Source: Pedobacter sp. Leaf216
Lineage (GTDB): Bacteria > Bacteroidota > Bacteroidia > Sphingobacteriales > Sphingobacteriaceae
Reading direction: 5' to 3'
Length of the DNA stretch: 64,000 nucleotides
Assembly: GCF_001421515.1 (NCBI RefSeq)
Contig: NZ_LMKM01000004.1
Span: 1 to 64,000 of the forward strand
Of the stretch, positions 41,844-52,200 are shown in pieces. Position 1 is the first letter of the stretch. Each line of letters opens with the position of its first letter. The position numbers and the translations under genes were made by a program. The notes under the pieces were generated by a model. That model saw only the letters and a list, made by a program, of their open reading frames with translations, did not search any database and was not told where the DNA came from.

Positions 41844-42410
41844 TTATTTATTAGCTGCCCTGATGCGGCTTAAAGTAACCTGCGTTACGCCAAGATAAGA
41901 AGCAATGTGTTTTAAGGCCACACGTTTTATCAATTCAGGCGATTGCGTTAAAAAATCCTGGTAGCGCTCTGCTGCTCCTTTAAAAGCCCTGTCAATTAAT
42001 CTTCTTTCTGTAGCAATTAATTCCTGTTCAGCAATTTTTCTACCCCAATTGGCAATTTCTAAATGTTGGCTATAAAGCGAAAACAGATCGCTCAGTTTCA
42101 TCTGGAGTAAGCAACAATCGTCTAAAAGCTCAATGTTTTCGTAACCTGGCTTATTGTTAATGTAGCTGTTAAAAGAAAAAAGAACATCGCCACTTTGCCC
42201 AAACCAAAAAGTAATCTCCTGGTTTTCACCATCAGAATATGCCCTGGCTATGCCGCTTAAAAGAATATAAAAATGGGGTTCTGTTTTATCTGCATAAATC
42301 AGGATTTTTCCTTTTTGATGCTGTACTTCTAAACTAATCGCAGCTAACCGATCTAAAGCCTCATCGCTTAAAGATTTAAAAATTGAGATATTTTTTAACT
42401 GATTGTGCAA
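41844..42410 (-). CDS. Crp/Fnr family transcriptional regulator
   Basis: 188 residues: a cyclic-nucleotide-binding-type beta-roll in the N-terminal two-thirds (KGKILIYADKTEPHFYILLSGIARAYSD), dimer helix, and a C-terminal winged helix (VALKHIASYLGVTQVTLSRIRAA) that binds DNA. The Phe-rich FGQSGDVLFSFNSYIN loop lacks the canonical cAMP-binding Arg-Ser pair, so the ligand is uncertain. The gene is 71 bases upstream of the SMR gene on the same strand, so it may regulate that exporter. Confidence 0.9.
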   Translation of the reverse strand: MHNQLKNISIFKSLSDEALDRLAAISLEVQHQKGKILIYADKTEPHFYILLSGIARAYSDGENQEITFWFGQSGDVLFSFNSYINNKPGYENIELLDDCCLLQMKLSDLFSLYSQHLEIANWGRKIAEQELIATERRLIDRAFKGAAERYQDFLTQSPELIKRVALKHIASYLGVTQVTLSRIRAANK

Positions 42411-42548
42411 GGGGATTATTTAATTGTTGGATAAAGCTATTGTTTTTTTTGAGCAAGGGTGTAACCTGATTAAAAAGTATGTAGTCATAATACACAGAAC
42501 ACGGTTCAATAGACAAATAGAATATTTACAAATTAAAAAATTATAATC

Positions 42549-42914
42549 ATGGAAGCTATATTAGTACCAATCTCACTTTTTTTAGGCGCATTCGCAATGG
42601 TATTTGGAATACGCTATTTATCAAATAAAGAAAAAATGGCAATGATTGAGCGGGGAATCGATCCTGGCGTGCACAAAGCAACGCCAAAACCTTTTTTAAG
42701 CTTAAAATTCGGACTGCTTTTAGTGGGTTTAGGAATAGGTTTATTGGTGGCCCTTTTTACTGTTAGAGGTGTATTTGGTAGCAACATGACAAACGCCGAA
42801 CAAGGGCAGTCAGTCGCCATATATTTTGGTTGCATCGGTATCTTCGGTGGCCTGGGCCTTATCGTTTCTTATCTCGTAGAAAAGAAATGGCTGGATAACA
42901 GCAGCAAGTTTTAA
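42549..42914 (+). CDS. DUF6249 family membrane protein
   Basis: 121 residues with three hydrophobic segments (about 5-22, 53-75 and 87-110) and a conserved mid-loop NKEKMAMIERGIDPG that I recognise from DUF6249 proteins. These are often encoded near ECF sigma or membrane-stress genes in Bacteroidota; the function is not known. It ends in a strong bidirectional terminator at 42920-42968. Divergent from the Crp-type regulator. Confidence 0.8.
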   Translation: MEAILVPISLFLGAFAMVFGIRYLSNKEKMAMIERGIDPGVHKATPKPFLSLKFGLLLVGLGIGLLVALFTVRGVFGSNMTNAEQGQSVAIYFGCIGIFGGLGLIVSYLVEKKWLDNSSKF

Positions 42915-42919
42915 TCAGC

Positions 42920-42974
42920 AGAGAAGTCAAGTTTTTATCGTGCGGAAGCAATTAAACTTGACTTCTCTTTTTTA
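42920..42974. terminator. Bidirectional terminator with 15-bp stem
   Basis: AGAGAAGTCAAGTTT (42920-42934) pairs perfectly with AAACTTGACTTCTCT (42954-42968), 19-base loop, followed by a T-run. It ends the DUF6249 gene and, on the other strand, the thioesterase gene, whose stop it almost touches. Confidence 0.85.
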
Positions 42975-43397
42975 CTGCGGCTTATTAATAATTGCAACCG
43001 TTAAGCGGCTAATGCAATTCATTTTGCCACGTTCATCATAAATTTTAATTTCCCAAACCTGTGTTTTCGCACCAACATGTAAGGGTTTGCAAATGCCTTT
43101 AACCAAGCCTGATTTTACCGGACGCAGGTGGTTTGCGTTAACTTCTAAACCAACGGCAACATACTTTTCAGGATCGATACACATATAAGAGGCGATACTG
43201 CCCAACGTTTCGGCCAAAACTACCGAAGCACCGCCATGAAGAATTCCGGCTGGTTGGTGTGTACGTTCATCAACAGGCATTGTACCAACAATAAAATCTT
43301 CGCCAATTTCTGTAAAACGAATATCGAGCAGCGCACCTAAATGATTTTTAGGGCGGTTATTTAAATCATCAACGGTAAAATTTTTAAACCACTTCAT
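42972..43397 (-). CDS. Hotdog-fold thioesterase (PaaI family)
   Basis: 141 residues of the hotdog fold with the PaaI signature GILHGGASVVLAETLGSIAS, in which the Glu/Asp after HGG is the usual catalytic position, and a VGLEVNANHLRPV strand typical of 4HBT proteins. It hydrolyses acyl- or aryl-CoA thioesters; the actual acyl group is unknown. The start overlaps the DinB gene stop by 14 bases, showing one operon. Confidence 0.9.
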   Translation of the reverse strand: MKWFKNFTVDDLNNRPKNHLGALLDIRFTEIGEDFIVGTMPVDERTHQPAGILHGGASVVLAETLGSIASYMCIDPEKYVAVGLEVNANHLRPVKSGLVKGICKPLHVGAKTQVWEIKIYDERGKMNCISRLTVAIINKPQ

Positions 43398-43893
43398 AAC
43401 GTTCTTTTAATATAGAAATATGGTGTAAAATATGACCAGCAACAATGAATAGAATTGATTTTACATTAATCTCCCTGCCTGAAGCGATTCCTTTCCGGTT
43501 TAATTCTTCTTCATTTAACGATCTAAAAAGATAAAGATTGGCTTTGCGCAGCGCAGTAAATTCTTCGATTAAATCTTCCAGATCACGCTCCGCAAAGCGT
43601 GCATTTGCTACATATCCGTCTTCTTCAAAACCTGGTAAAGCTTGCTTTTCATTTCGAGCAAAACAGGTAATGCGGTAGGCAAAAACACGCTCTGTATCGA
43701 TAATATGCCCTAACATTTCTTTCAACGTCCATTTGCCGTCTGCATAGGCATAGTTTGCTTTGTCGGTATTGGCCCTAAATAAAGCCGGTAAACTTTGTGC
43801 CTGATCGTTTAAAATCTCAAAAATATCTCCATCAACTTTACTGATGTAAGTTTCGCCCCAAATAGGATATTCATTAGGCTGTGGTCGGTTCAT
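43384..43893 (-). CDS. DinB family protein
   Basis: 169 residues, four-helix DinB fold: YADGKWTLKEMLGHIIDTERVFAYR carries the first two metal-site residues and the C-terminal VAGHILHHISILKERY the others. Such proteins are metal-binding, often thiol-dependent transferases, but the substrate is unknown here. It overlaps the thioesterase gene (14 bases) and the kinase gene (20 bases). Confidence 0.9.
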   Translation of the reverse strand: MNRPQPNEYPIWGETYISKVDGDIFEILNDQAQSLPALFRANTDKANYAYADGKWTLKEMLGHIIDTERVFAYRITCFARNEKQALPGFEEDGYVANARFAERDLEDLIEEFTALRKANLYLFRSLNEEELNRKGIASGREINVKSILFIVAGHILHHISILKERYEVV

Positions 43894-45082
43894 ATCTTAA
43901 GCTGCTTTTTAATATTATTCTAAAGGTTGTGCCCTTACCCAGCTCAGATTCCTTTACAAAAATTTCGCCACTGTGGTAATTCTCAACAATACGTTTGGTA
44001 AGCGACAAACCTAAGCCCCAGCCTCTTTTACGTGTGGTATAACCTGGTTGAAAAACGGCATCAAATTTAGAACGTGGAATCCCTTTTCCTGTATCGCTTA
44101 CATCAATAAATACCTGCTCTTTGGCGAGGTTTTCAATAATATTAATAGAGATTGAACCCTCATTTTCGATTGCATTGGCTGCATTTTTTAAAAGGTTTTC
44201 AATTACCCAATCAAATAAAGGCACATTTAGCATCGCTCTTACCTGCTCATCGCCCGTAATGCTAAATTTAACCTTATCTGATGTACGAACCTTAAAATAA
44301 CGGATAAAATCGCTGATTACAATATAAACCGTATGGTCTTCAAGTATTGGTTTTGAGCCGATTTTAGAAAAACGGTCCGTAATAATCTCAAGCCTTTTAA
44401 TGTCATTTTCCATTTCAGCAATTAAAGGGTCGTCTTCCGCATCAAATTTGGATTTCATTAACTCCGTCCAGGCCATGAGCGATGATATGGGAGTACCCAG
44501 CTGGTGGGCCGTTTCTTTGGCCAAACCTACCCAAACATGGTCTTGCTCATCTTTTCGGGCAGAACTGAATGCAGCATAAGCCGTTAGCAGAAAGAGAAAG
44601 ATAACTCCCATTTGTATGTAAGGGAAATACCTCAACTGTGTTAAAATAAACGAATCGCGATAGTAAGCCTTAAATTTTTTGCCGAAAATATTCATTTCAT
44701 CCGGCGGATGCTGAGTTTTCATTTGCCTTAGCTGCCTCACAAAGTATAAGCTATCGTAACTAAGCTGGGTATCGGCAGTGGCATAATTGGTTTTAGTGCT
44801 GTCCAACCCAAAAAAGGAGCTGATCATTCCTGCCGAATCAATCATGATTACAGGAGTTTTGGTATTTGCACGTACCGTTTCTACAATAACACGGTAATCG
44901 TCATTATCATATAAAAACATGGCCCTTTCCTGTATTTTAACCCAAAGGTGAAATTGATCTGCTTCCTCACGTTCCATTTTTTTTACAAAAGAATCGGTGT
45001 AAAATACTGAAGCAATGCCAATTAAGATGGCAAAAATGAGAAGGAAAAACTTCCAACGGCGTTTCTTTTGATAAGGATTCAT
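43874..45082 (-). CDS. Membrane sensor histidine kinase (PorY candidate)
   Basis: 402 residues. Two membrane segments (about 9-28 and 155-172) flank an extracytoplasmic region of about 125 residues; no HAMP is obvious. The HisKA helix contains ETAHQLGTPISSLMAW with H193, and the ATPase domain has NLLKNAANAIE, DTGKGIP and RGWGLGLSLTKRIVE. The AHQLGTP phosphorylation box is unusual (most kinases have SHELRTP) and is a feature I associate with PorY-type kinases of Bacteroidota. Pairing with PorX (25914) is therefore possible but unproven; no response regulator is adjacent. Confidence 0.88.
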   Translation of the reverse strand: MNPYQKKRRWKFFLLIFAILIGIASVFYTDSFVKKMEREEADQFHLWVKIQERAMFLYDNDDYRVIVETVRANTKTPVIMIDSAGMISSFFGLDSTKTNYATADTQLSYDSLYFVRQLRQMKTQHPPDEMNIFGKKFKAYYRDSFILTQLRYFPYIQMGVIFLFLLTAYAAFSSARKDEQDHVWVGLAKETAHQLGTPISSLMAWTELMKSKFDAEDDPLIAEMENDIKRLEIITDRFSKIGSKPILEDHTVYIVISDFIRYFKVRTSDKVKFSITGDEQVRAMLNVPLFDWVIENLLKNAANAIENEGSISINIIENLAKEQVFIDVSDTGKGIPRSKFDAVFQPGYTTRKRGWGLGLSLTKRIVENYHSGEIFVKESELGKGTTFRIILKSSLRYEPTTA

Positions 45083-45220
45083 GCTTTAGCTAGCCAAATT
45101 ACAATAACAAAACGGAAAAATCGTAAAACCATTATGCTTTTTCCAAAACCTTAAGGCAATCTTTTAGAAATTACAGTTGCTTCATCACAGATGAAAACGA
45201 TATAAAATGGATGAAAAACA

Positions 45221-45228
45221 TATCTTTG
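45221..45228 (+). promoter_or_regulatory. -7-like element of gltX
   Basis: TATCTTTG matches TAnnTTTG and would place transcript start near 45234, with a leader of about 74 bases. No TTTG at proper spacing is seen, so the assignment is tentative. The intervening leader contains repeated AGTGCTTAGCGCTTAGAGC sequence. Confidence 0.35.
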
Positions 45229-45307
45229 TGCCGAGCATAGTGCTTAGCGCTTAGAGCATGGATTGCACCGTACCCTTTGCCCTTAACTCCCTGCTCTTTG
45301 CTTAATC

Positions 45308-46816
45308 ATGGATAAAAAAGTTAGAGTAAGATTTGCCCCAAGCCCAACCGGAGGCTTACATTTAGGTGGTGTACGCACCGCTTTGTTCAATTATTTGTTT
45401 GCCAAAAAAAATAACGGAACTTTTGTGCTTCGTGTAGAAGATACCGATCAAAACCGTTTTGTAGAAGGTGCCGAAGCGTATATCGTAAACTGTTTAAATT
45501 GGTGTGGAATTACTCCGGATGAAAGCCCTGCCAACCCCGGCGTTTACGGCCCTTACCGTCAAAGTGAACGCAAACCGAGTTATAGGAAATTTGCCGAGCA
45601 GTTAATTAGCGATGGTTATGCCTATTATGCGTTTGATACCCCCGAAGATTTAGATGCTAAACGTAAAGAGATTCCGAATTTTCAGTACGGCCAGGCCACA
45701 CGCATGCAAATGCGCAACTCGTTAACTCTTACTATAAGTGAAGTAGAAGAGTTATTGGCAGCTAAAACTCCGCACGTAATCCGTATTAAAGTACCAGCTG
45801 ATGAAATTGTACATTTTAACGATTTAATCCGTGGTGATGTAAGCTTCGAAACCTCACTTGTTGATGATAAAGTGTTGTTAAAAGCCGATGGAATGCCAAC
45901 TTACCATTTAGCCGTTGTGGTTGATGATAGGGCGATGGAAATTACACATGCTTTTAGAGGCGAAGAATGGTTGCCATCAGCACCTGTTCATATTTTACTT
46001 TGGAAATATTTAGGTTGGGAAACAGATATGCCGGCCTGGGCGCATTTGCCTTTGATTTTAAAACCAGACGGACACGGAAAATTAAGCAAACGTGATGGCG
46101 ACAGATTGGGTTTCCCGGTTTATGCCATGAATTGGACCGATCCTAAAACTGGTGATGTAACCAAAGGCTTTAAAGAAATGGGTTTTATGCCCGAAGCTTT
46201 TGTAAATATGCTTGCGCTTTTGGGTTGGAATGATGGTACCGATCAGGAATTGTTCTCGTTAAAAGAATTAGAAGAAAAATTCTCTATAGAAAGAATCAGT
46301 AAAGCTGGTGCCAAATTCGATTTCGAAAAAGCAAAATGGTATAACCATGAGTGGATCAAAGCGGAACGCGCAGAGCGTTTGGCGCCGGGCGTTAAAGCTG
46401 AGCTCGAAAAAGCAGGATTCGAAATTAATGATGATGCGTTTTTAAACACCATAATCGATCTTATTAAAGACCGTTGCACGCTATTGCCCGATTTTGTGGC
46501 GCAAAGCAGTTACTTTTTTGCTGCGCCTGCCGAATATGATGTAAATGCTGTTAAACCAAAGTGGACATCCGAAAAAGCTGAATTTTTTAATGCTTTTGCC
46601 GATAATTTAAGTCTTACAGATGCCATTACTGCCGAAGCAGCTTTTAAAGCTTTGGCTGATGAAAAAGGATTTAAACCAGGCGAATTGATGTTGCCTTTCC
46701 GTATAATGTTGGTAGGTGGCAAGTTTGGCCCGGGTGTTTTTGATATTGCCTTGCTGCTCGGCGTTGCAGAAACCAAAGCCAGGATAGCTAAAGCAATAGC
46801 TGTTTTTAATGGCTAA
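45308..46816 (+). CDS. gltX: Glutamyl-tRNA synthetase
   Basis: 502 residues of class I aminoacyl-tRNA synthetase. The N-terminal RFAPSPTGGLHLGGVRTALFNYL holds the HIGH equivalent, and KLSKRDGDR is the KMSKS-type loop. The C-terminal anticodon domain is complete (GEWLPSAPVHIL ... LMLPFRIMLVGG). Discriminating or non-discriminating type cannot be judged by eye. It has its own terminator at 46835. Confidence 0.97.
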   Translation: MDKKVRVRFAPSPTGGLHLGGVRTALFNYLFAKKNNGTFVLRVEDTDQNRFVEGAEAYIVNCLNWCGITPDESPANPGVYGPYRQSERKPSYRKFAEQLISDGYAYYAFDTPEDLDAKRKEIPNFQYGQATRMQMRNSLTLTISEVEELLAAKTPHVIRIKVPADEIVHFNDLIRGDVSFETSLVDDKVLLKADGMPTYHLAVVVDDRAMEITHAFRGEEWLPSAPVHILLWKYLGWETDMPAWAHLPLILKPDGHGKLSKRDGDRLGFPVYAMNWTDPKTGDVTKGFKEMGFMPEAFVNMLALLGWNDGTDQELFSLKELEEKFSIERISKAGAKFDFEKAKWYNHEWIKAERAERLAPGVKAELEKAGFEINDDAFLNTIIDLIKDRCTLLPDFVAQSSYFFAAPAEYDVNAVKPKWTSEKAEFFNAFADNLSLTDAITAEAAFKALADEKGFKPGELMLPFRIMLVGGKFGPGVFDIALLLGVAETKARIAKAIAVFNG

Positions 46817-46834
46817 GATATTTATTGTATAAAT

Positions 46835-46874
46835 AAATGGGTGCCTTTAATTTTTACTGACACCCATTTTATTA
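46835..46874 (+). terminator. Terminator of gltX
   Basis: AAATGGGTG (46835-46843) pairs with CACCCATTT (46861-46869) and runs into T-rich sequence. Confidence 0.75.
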
Positions 46875-46956
46875 TCATTTATCCAAATAAACCTGATCTG
46901 AGGTACAATTATACTTCTTTCTCATTTTGTGAGCGATTATATTTAAACCATTAAAT

Positions 46957-47008
46957 TGTGTGACAATTTTTAAGTGACACATTTTTTGTCACATAGAAAT
47001 GTGTCACA
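46957..47008. promoter_or_regulatory. Cluster of four TGTGAC/GTCACA elements
   Basis: In 52 bases: TGTGTGACA (46957-46965), GTGACACA (46974-46981), TGTCACA (46987-46993) and TGTGTCACA (47000-47008). They form nested inverted pairs that can fold as one hairpin or serve as a tandem operator for a dimeric regulator. They lie 180 bases upstream of the metallopeptidase gene in an otherwise plain gap (46817-47190). No regulator is identified. Confidence 0.45.
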
Positions 47009-47190
47009 ACTCTGCGTCCAAATTCTAAGAAGGAATAAAAAAAGGTCGCAAAACAGATTTATGTTGTAATTGTAGCCAGAATTGCGATTGGATACAACCT
47101 AAAAAGGGTAATTCAATCAAAATAATTTCTACTTTAGTATAACAATTGTGCCGTGATTAAGGTTATTCATTAAACTAAAAAATATAAACT

Positions 47191-48033
47191 ATGCAATGGT
47201 TTGGTAAAGGCAGTAATAATGTAGAAGATGGAAGAAGTGGCGGTGGCGGAAAAACTATCCTGGGCGGCGGCATCGGTATTGTTATTGTAGTACTTGGATT
47301 AATTTTCGGTAAAGATTTAACCGGGGTGGTAAGCCAGATCCCCGCTACCACAGGAACAGAAGAAGTAAAACAAGGTGTACCGGCTAATGATGCTCAGGCA
47401 CAGTTTGTTTCCGGGGTTTTAGAATCAACAGAGCAAGTTTGGGATAAAGAATTTCAGGCAATGGGCAAACAGTACGAGTACCCGAAATTAAGGTTGTTCA
47501 GGGAGGCTGTGCAAACCGCATGTGGAAATGCAAATGCCAATGTAGGGCCCTTTTATTGCCCGGGCGATCGTAAAGTATATATCGATCTGTCATTTTATGA
47601 TGATTTAAAAAACCGTTTCGGAGCAGCCGGCGATTTTGCCCAGGCGTATGTAATTGCTCACGAAGTTGGGCATCATGTTCAGAATTTATTGGGCATTTCA
47701 GAGAAATTAGATCAGGCACGAGGTCAGGTAAGCGAAAAAGAGTATAACCGTTTATCCGTTAAATTAGAATTGCAGGCTGATTTTTTTGCCGGTCTTTGGG
47801 CACATAACGCACAAAATCTAAAAGATTTTAAATTAGATGAAGGCGATATTGAAGAAGCTTTAACTGCTGCCAATGCCATTGGCGATGATAAACTTCAAAA
47901 GCAGGCCACAGGCGATGTACAGCCTGATTCTTTTACGCATGGCACTTCGGCACAGCGCATGTATTGGTTTAAAAAAGGTTTCGAAACCGGAGATATAAAA
48001 CAGGGTGATACCTTTAACTCAAATAATTTATAA
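47191..48033 (+). CDS. Neutral zinc metallopeptidase, YpfJ family
   Basis: 280 residues: a Gly-rich N-terminus (NVEDGRSGGGGKTILGGGIG) leading into a single membrane segment (about 28-48), then a catalytic domain with HEVGHHVQNLLG and SVKLELQADFFAGLW, the zinc site and third ligand Glu of the YpfJ/KPN_02809 family. The pattern YCPGDRKVYIDLSF upstream is also diagnostic. Anchored in the inner membrane; function unknown in the family. Confidence 0.9.
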   Translation: MQWFGKGSNNVEDGRSGGGGKTILGGGIGIVIVVLGLIFGKDLTGVVSQIPATTGTEEVKQGVPANDAQAQFVSGVLESTEQVWDKEFQAMGKQYEYPKLRLFREAVQTACGNANANVGPFYCPGDRKVYIDLSFYDDLKNRFGAAGDFAQAYVIAHEVGHHVQNLLGISEKLDQARGQVSEKEYNRLSVKLELQADFFAGLWAHNAQNLKDFKLDEGDIEEALTAANAIGDDKLQKQATGDVQPDSFTHGTSAQRMYWFKKGFETGDIKQGDTFNSNNL

Positions 48034-48138
48034 AAAAATTAAAACTTTTTTGAAACACCATTGTTTGTTTACAGTTAATGAGATTTTTATCTCCAAACCA
48101 AACATAATTATCCCGGCTTCTTATTTGTTTTAATAAAG

Positions 48139-49272
48139 ATGATCCTTATAGTTGATGACAGGCCCGAAAACCTGATCTCGTTACAGAAAGTACTCCAAGC
48201 ACACAATTTTGAGGTTGATACCGCATCATCCGGCGAAGAAGCACTAAAAAAAGTTTTAAAGAATAATTATGTGCTGATTATTCTTGATGTACAAATGCCA
48301 GATATGGATGGCTTTGAAGTGGCAGAAGCCATTTCGGGTTTCAGTAAAGCAAAAGATACCGCCATAATATTTCTTTCTGCAGTTAATACCGAACTTAAAT
48401 TTATTACCAAAGGCTACCTGAGCGGCGGGTTGGATTACATTACCAAGCCTGTTGATATCAATGTACTGTTGTTAAAAATAAAAACGTTTTACCGAATTTA
48501 CGAACAGAACAGAAAACTTAACGAGGTACAGGAGAAACTGATCGAAGAAATCGAATTCAGAAAGCAGGCCGAACATAAAAAAGACGAGTTTATCAGTATT
48601 GCCAGTCATGAGTTAAAAACGCCGTTAACCAGTGTAAAAGGTTACATTCAGCTGTTGCAGAGAAGCTTAAAAAGAGATGATAAAACCATGGCGGAGAATC
48701 ATCTTGAAAAAGCAAGCATTCAGCTCGAAAAACTAAATGAGCTCATTGTCGATCTGCTCGATATCTCTAAAATTGAAAGCGGGAAGATGAAGTTTAACAT
48801 GAAAAGCTTCTGTGCCGATAACATGGTAAACAACGCCATAGAGATGCTGCAACATTCCAACCCTGATTTTAAAATCACTAAGCTGGGCAAAACAGATGAG
48901 ATGATTTTTGGTGATGAAATGCGCCTGGAGCAGGTTGTAATCAATTTTATTACCAATGCGATAAAATATGCCCCTGGCACCAACCAGGTTAATGTTACTA
49001 TCAACATTAAAGATGAAAAACTGTATCTGGCCGTTAAAGATTTCGGTATCGGTATTTCTAAAGAACAGCAGCATAAAATATTCGATAAGTTTTATCGCGT
49101 AGAAGAAAACAGCAACCGTTTTAACGGGTTGGGCATTGGCTTGTACATCTGTTCCGAAATCATCAACCGCCATGGTGGCACTATTGGTGTAAATAGCGTT
49201 CCGGATGAAGGTTCTGAATTTTATTTCATCATTCCCATCACCGAAGAAGAAATCCTTAAAAACCAGATCTAA
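48139..49272 (+). CDS. Receiver-histidine kinase hybrid (REC-HisKA-HATPase)
   Basis: 377 residues with no membrane segment. An N-terminal receiver has DD at 6-7 and phospho-acceptor D50 in IILDVQMPDMDG; a coiled linker (about 120-150) leads to HisKA with SHELKTPLTS (H157) and an ATPase domain (NFITNAIKYAP; DFGIGIS; GLGIGLYI). REC in front of kinase suggests that a phosphorylated receiver controls kinase activity. The gene heads a six-gene signalling cluster and stops 18 bases before the large hybrid kinase. Confidence 0.93.
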   Translation: MILIVDDRPENLISLQKVLQAHNFEVDTASSGEEALKKVLKNNYVLIILDVQMPDMDGFEVAEAISGFSKAKDTAIIFLSAVNTELKFITKGYLSGGLDYITKPVDINVLLLKIKTFYRIYEQNRKLNEVQEKLIEEIEFRKQAEHKKDEFISIASHELKTPLTSVKGYIQLLQRSLKRDDKTMAENHLEKASIQLEKLNELIVDLLDISKIESGKMKFNMKSFCADNMVNNAIEMLQHSNPDFKITKLGKTDEMIFGDEMRLEQVVINFITNAIKYAPGTNQVNVTINIKDEKLYLAVKDFGIGISKEQQHKIFDKFYRVEENSNRFNGLGIGLYICSEIINRHGGTIGVNSVPDEGSEFYFIIPITEEEILKNQI

Positions 49273-49290
49273 TTATCCTTAATACATATA

Positions 49291-52200
49291 ATGAAAACAA
49301 CTCTTAAAAATAATTTACGTTTGGGCCTGGGCCTGTCGCTAATTATTCTATTTATCAGTTCATTGGCATCTTACATCAGTATCAGTAACCTGATTAAAAG
49401 TACCGAACTGGTAAAACACAGCGATGAAGTTATTTTAAATACCCAAGGTGTAATTTCTACCTTAAAAGATGCCGAAACCGGGCAGCGGGGCTATCTTTTA
49501 ACAGGGAATAAAATATTTTTACAGCCATACTACGGTTCTACAGATACCGCAATGGCCGTTTTAAAGAGGATAGAAGCACAAACGAAAGATAATGTAGCCC
49601 AGCAAAAAAATGTTGCCGAATTAAGAAATATACTTGCCCGCAGACTCAATATTATTACCTCCACTATAGAAATTAAATCATTGGGCGGACAGGTAGATCC
49701 TACGGTATTGTTAGAGGGCAAAATCTACATGGATCAGGCACGTTCAGTGGTAAACAGAATGGTAAAGGAAGAAAGGAGATTGCTCGAAAACCGTACAATC
49801 GAACTTAATAAACTTACCGCCTATACCCCGGTTCTAATTTTAATTGCAGCTATTTTGGCCATACTGATTACACTGTTTTTTTATAGAAAAGTATCAGTCG
49901 ATTTTGATGAGCGTGTTAAGCTTCAAAAAGAAATTGAGGATAAGAAATATGAGATGGAAAAACGCATAGCAGCCATTAAAGAAATTGCTTACCAGATTTC
50001 TAACGGCAACTACGGCGTAAAACTCGATAGCCAGTCGCAGGATGATATCGGCGAACTTTCCGAATCGCTAAATAACATGTCATATTCGTTGAAAAAATCT
50101 TTTGATACGCTCGAAGAAAATGAATGGATACAAACGGGAGTGGCCAATTTAAATGTAAATATGGTAGGCGAAAAAGATGTTTTCCATTTAGCCGAAGATA
50201 TTATAGAGTTTTTAGCCAGTTATACCAAAAGCCAGATCGGTGCATTATACTTATTTAAAGATGACGGTTACCTGCATTTAAAAGGCCAGTATGCATTAGA
50301 AGGGCAAAACCTCGTAAAAACCCTTGAGCTTGGGCAAGGATTAATTGGCCAGGCCGTAAAAAGTGGTAAACCTATTTTACTTGATGAGGTACCGCAAAAT
50401 GAATTAACTGTAACGCATGCAACAGGAAATATTAAACCTGCGCAACTAATTGTATTGCCAATTATCAGGAACGAAATTTCTATAGGTGGTTTAGAATTGG
50501 GTACAATAGGTAAATACAGCGATTTGCAATTGCATTTTTTAAAGCTCGTTTTATCTGATATAGGCACCGCATTATTAGGCGCACAAAACAGGCAGAAACT
50601 TCAGCAATTGTTAGAAGAAACGCAGGCACAATCAGAAGAGTTGCAGGTACAGCACAATGAACTTGAGGGCTTAAATGCAGAACTGGAAGCCCAGGCACAA
50701 AAACTACAGGCAAGTGAAGAAGAACTTCGTGTGCAACAGGAAGAACTGTTGCAAAGCAACCAGGAGCTTGAAGAAAGAAGCAGTTTGTTAGAAGAGAAAA
50801 ATGAACTGATTGAAGAAAGAAATATCGAAATCCAGCAAAAGGCCGAGGCTTTAGAGCTGAGCACAAGGTATAAATCAGAGTTTTTAGCAAACATGTCTCA
50901 CGAGCTAAGAACGCCTTTAAACTCAATTTTACTATTGTCGAGATTAATGGCCGAAAATGAGGCAATTGACCGTGAGCATCAGGAATATGCGGAGGTAATT
51001 CAAAGTTCGGGCCAGGGCTTACTAAGCTTGATTGATGAAATTCTGGATCTTTCTAAAATTGAGGCCGGTAAAATGGAACTTGATAGAATGAACATTAAAG
51101 TTGATGATGTGATCTTCAACATGCGTTCATTATTTAATCCTTTGGCAAAAGAGCGCAAACTTGATTTTGTAATTGATAAAGCGGCAGATGTTCCTGAATT
51201 TTTCCATACCGATAAAATGCGTTTAGAGCAGATTATTAAAAATCTGTTATCAAACGCAATTAAATTTACCACAGTTGGTTCAGTAACGCTAAACATTAGC
51301 AAAAACGACAAACTAGGCGCATTAATATTTAAAGTTACCGATACAGGTGTAGGTATTGCCCCTGAAAAACAGGGAATGGTATTTGAAGCCTTTCAGCAGG
51401 CCGATGGTTCTACCCGCCGCAAATTTGGTGGTACTGGTTTGGGCCTTTCTATCAGTAGAGAACTGGCTAAGTTACTCGGTGGTTACATAGAATTAAAAAG
51501 TACCGAAGGAGAAGGTAGTATATTTACTTTAACCCTTCCTATTGATAAAAATAAAGGTTTTGATGGTGTTGTAACCGATTTTGAAAAACCTGTAGTGGTT
51601 ACACCTGCAGAACCTGCGCTTAAAAAGGTGAGTCATTTAACCGTAAATAATATCCCACAGGAAATAGAAGATGACCGTGATAACATCCAGCCCGATGATA
51701 AAGTAATTTTGATTGTGGAAGATGATACCCCTTTTGCAAAAACTCTTTTGGATTTTACCAGGAAGAGAAATTACAAAGGCCTGGTAGCTGTGCGTGGCGA
51801 TGTAGGTATCGAAATGGCAAAAAACTTTAAACCGCTGGCCATTTTACTTGATATCCAGCTACCGGTTAAAGATGGCTGGCAGGTAATGGAAGAATTAAAG
51901 GCCGATCCATCAACAAGGCCCATACCGGTGCACATCATGTCGTCATTGCAGGTTAAAAAAGAAAGTTTATTAAAGGGAGCTGTAGATTTTATCAACAAAC
52001 CCTTTGCTTTTGAGCACATGCAGGAGATTTTTTCTAAACTAGAACATGCGTTAAGCCGTTACCCTAAAAAAGTACTTATTGTAGAAGAGAATGAGCAACA
52101 TGCCAAAGCACTGAGCTATTTCCTGAGCAATTTTAATATCCAGACAGAAATTGTTAACCAGGTAAATGAAAGTGTTTCGGCATTACATAAACCCGAGGTT

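Noticed and set aside
50480..50965. 161-codon antisense frame over the hybrid kinase
   Set aside because: Caused by codon bias in the Glu/Gln-rich coiled coil; composition is unusual and no motif is present.
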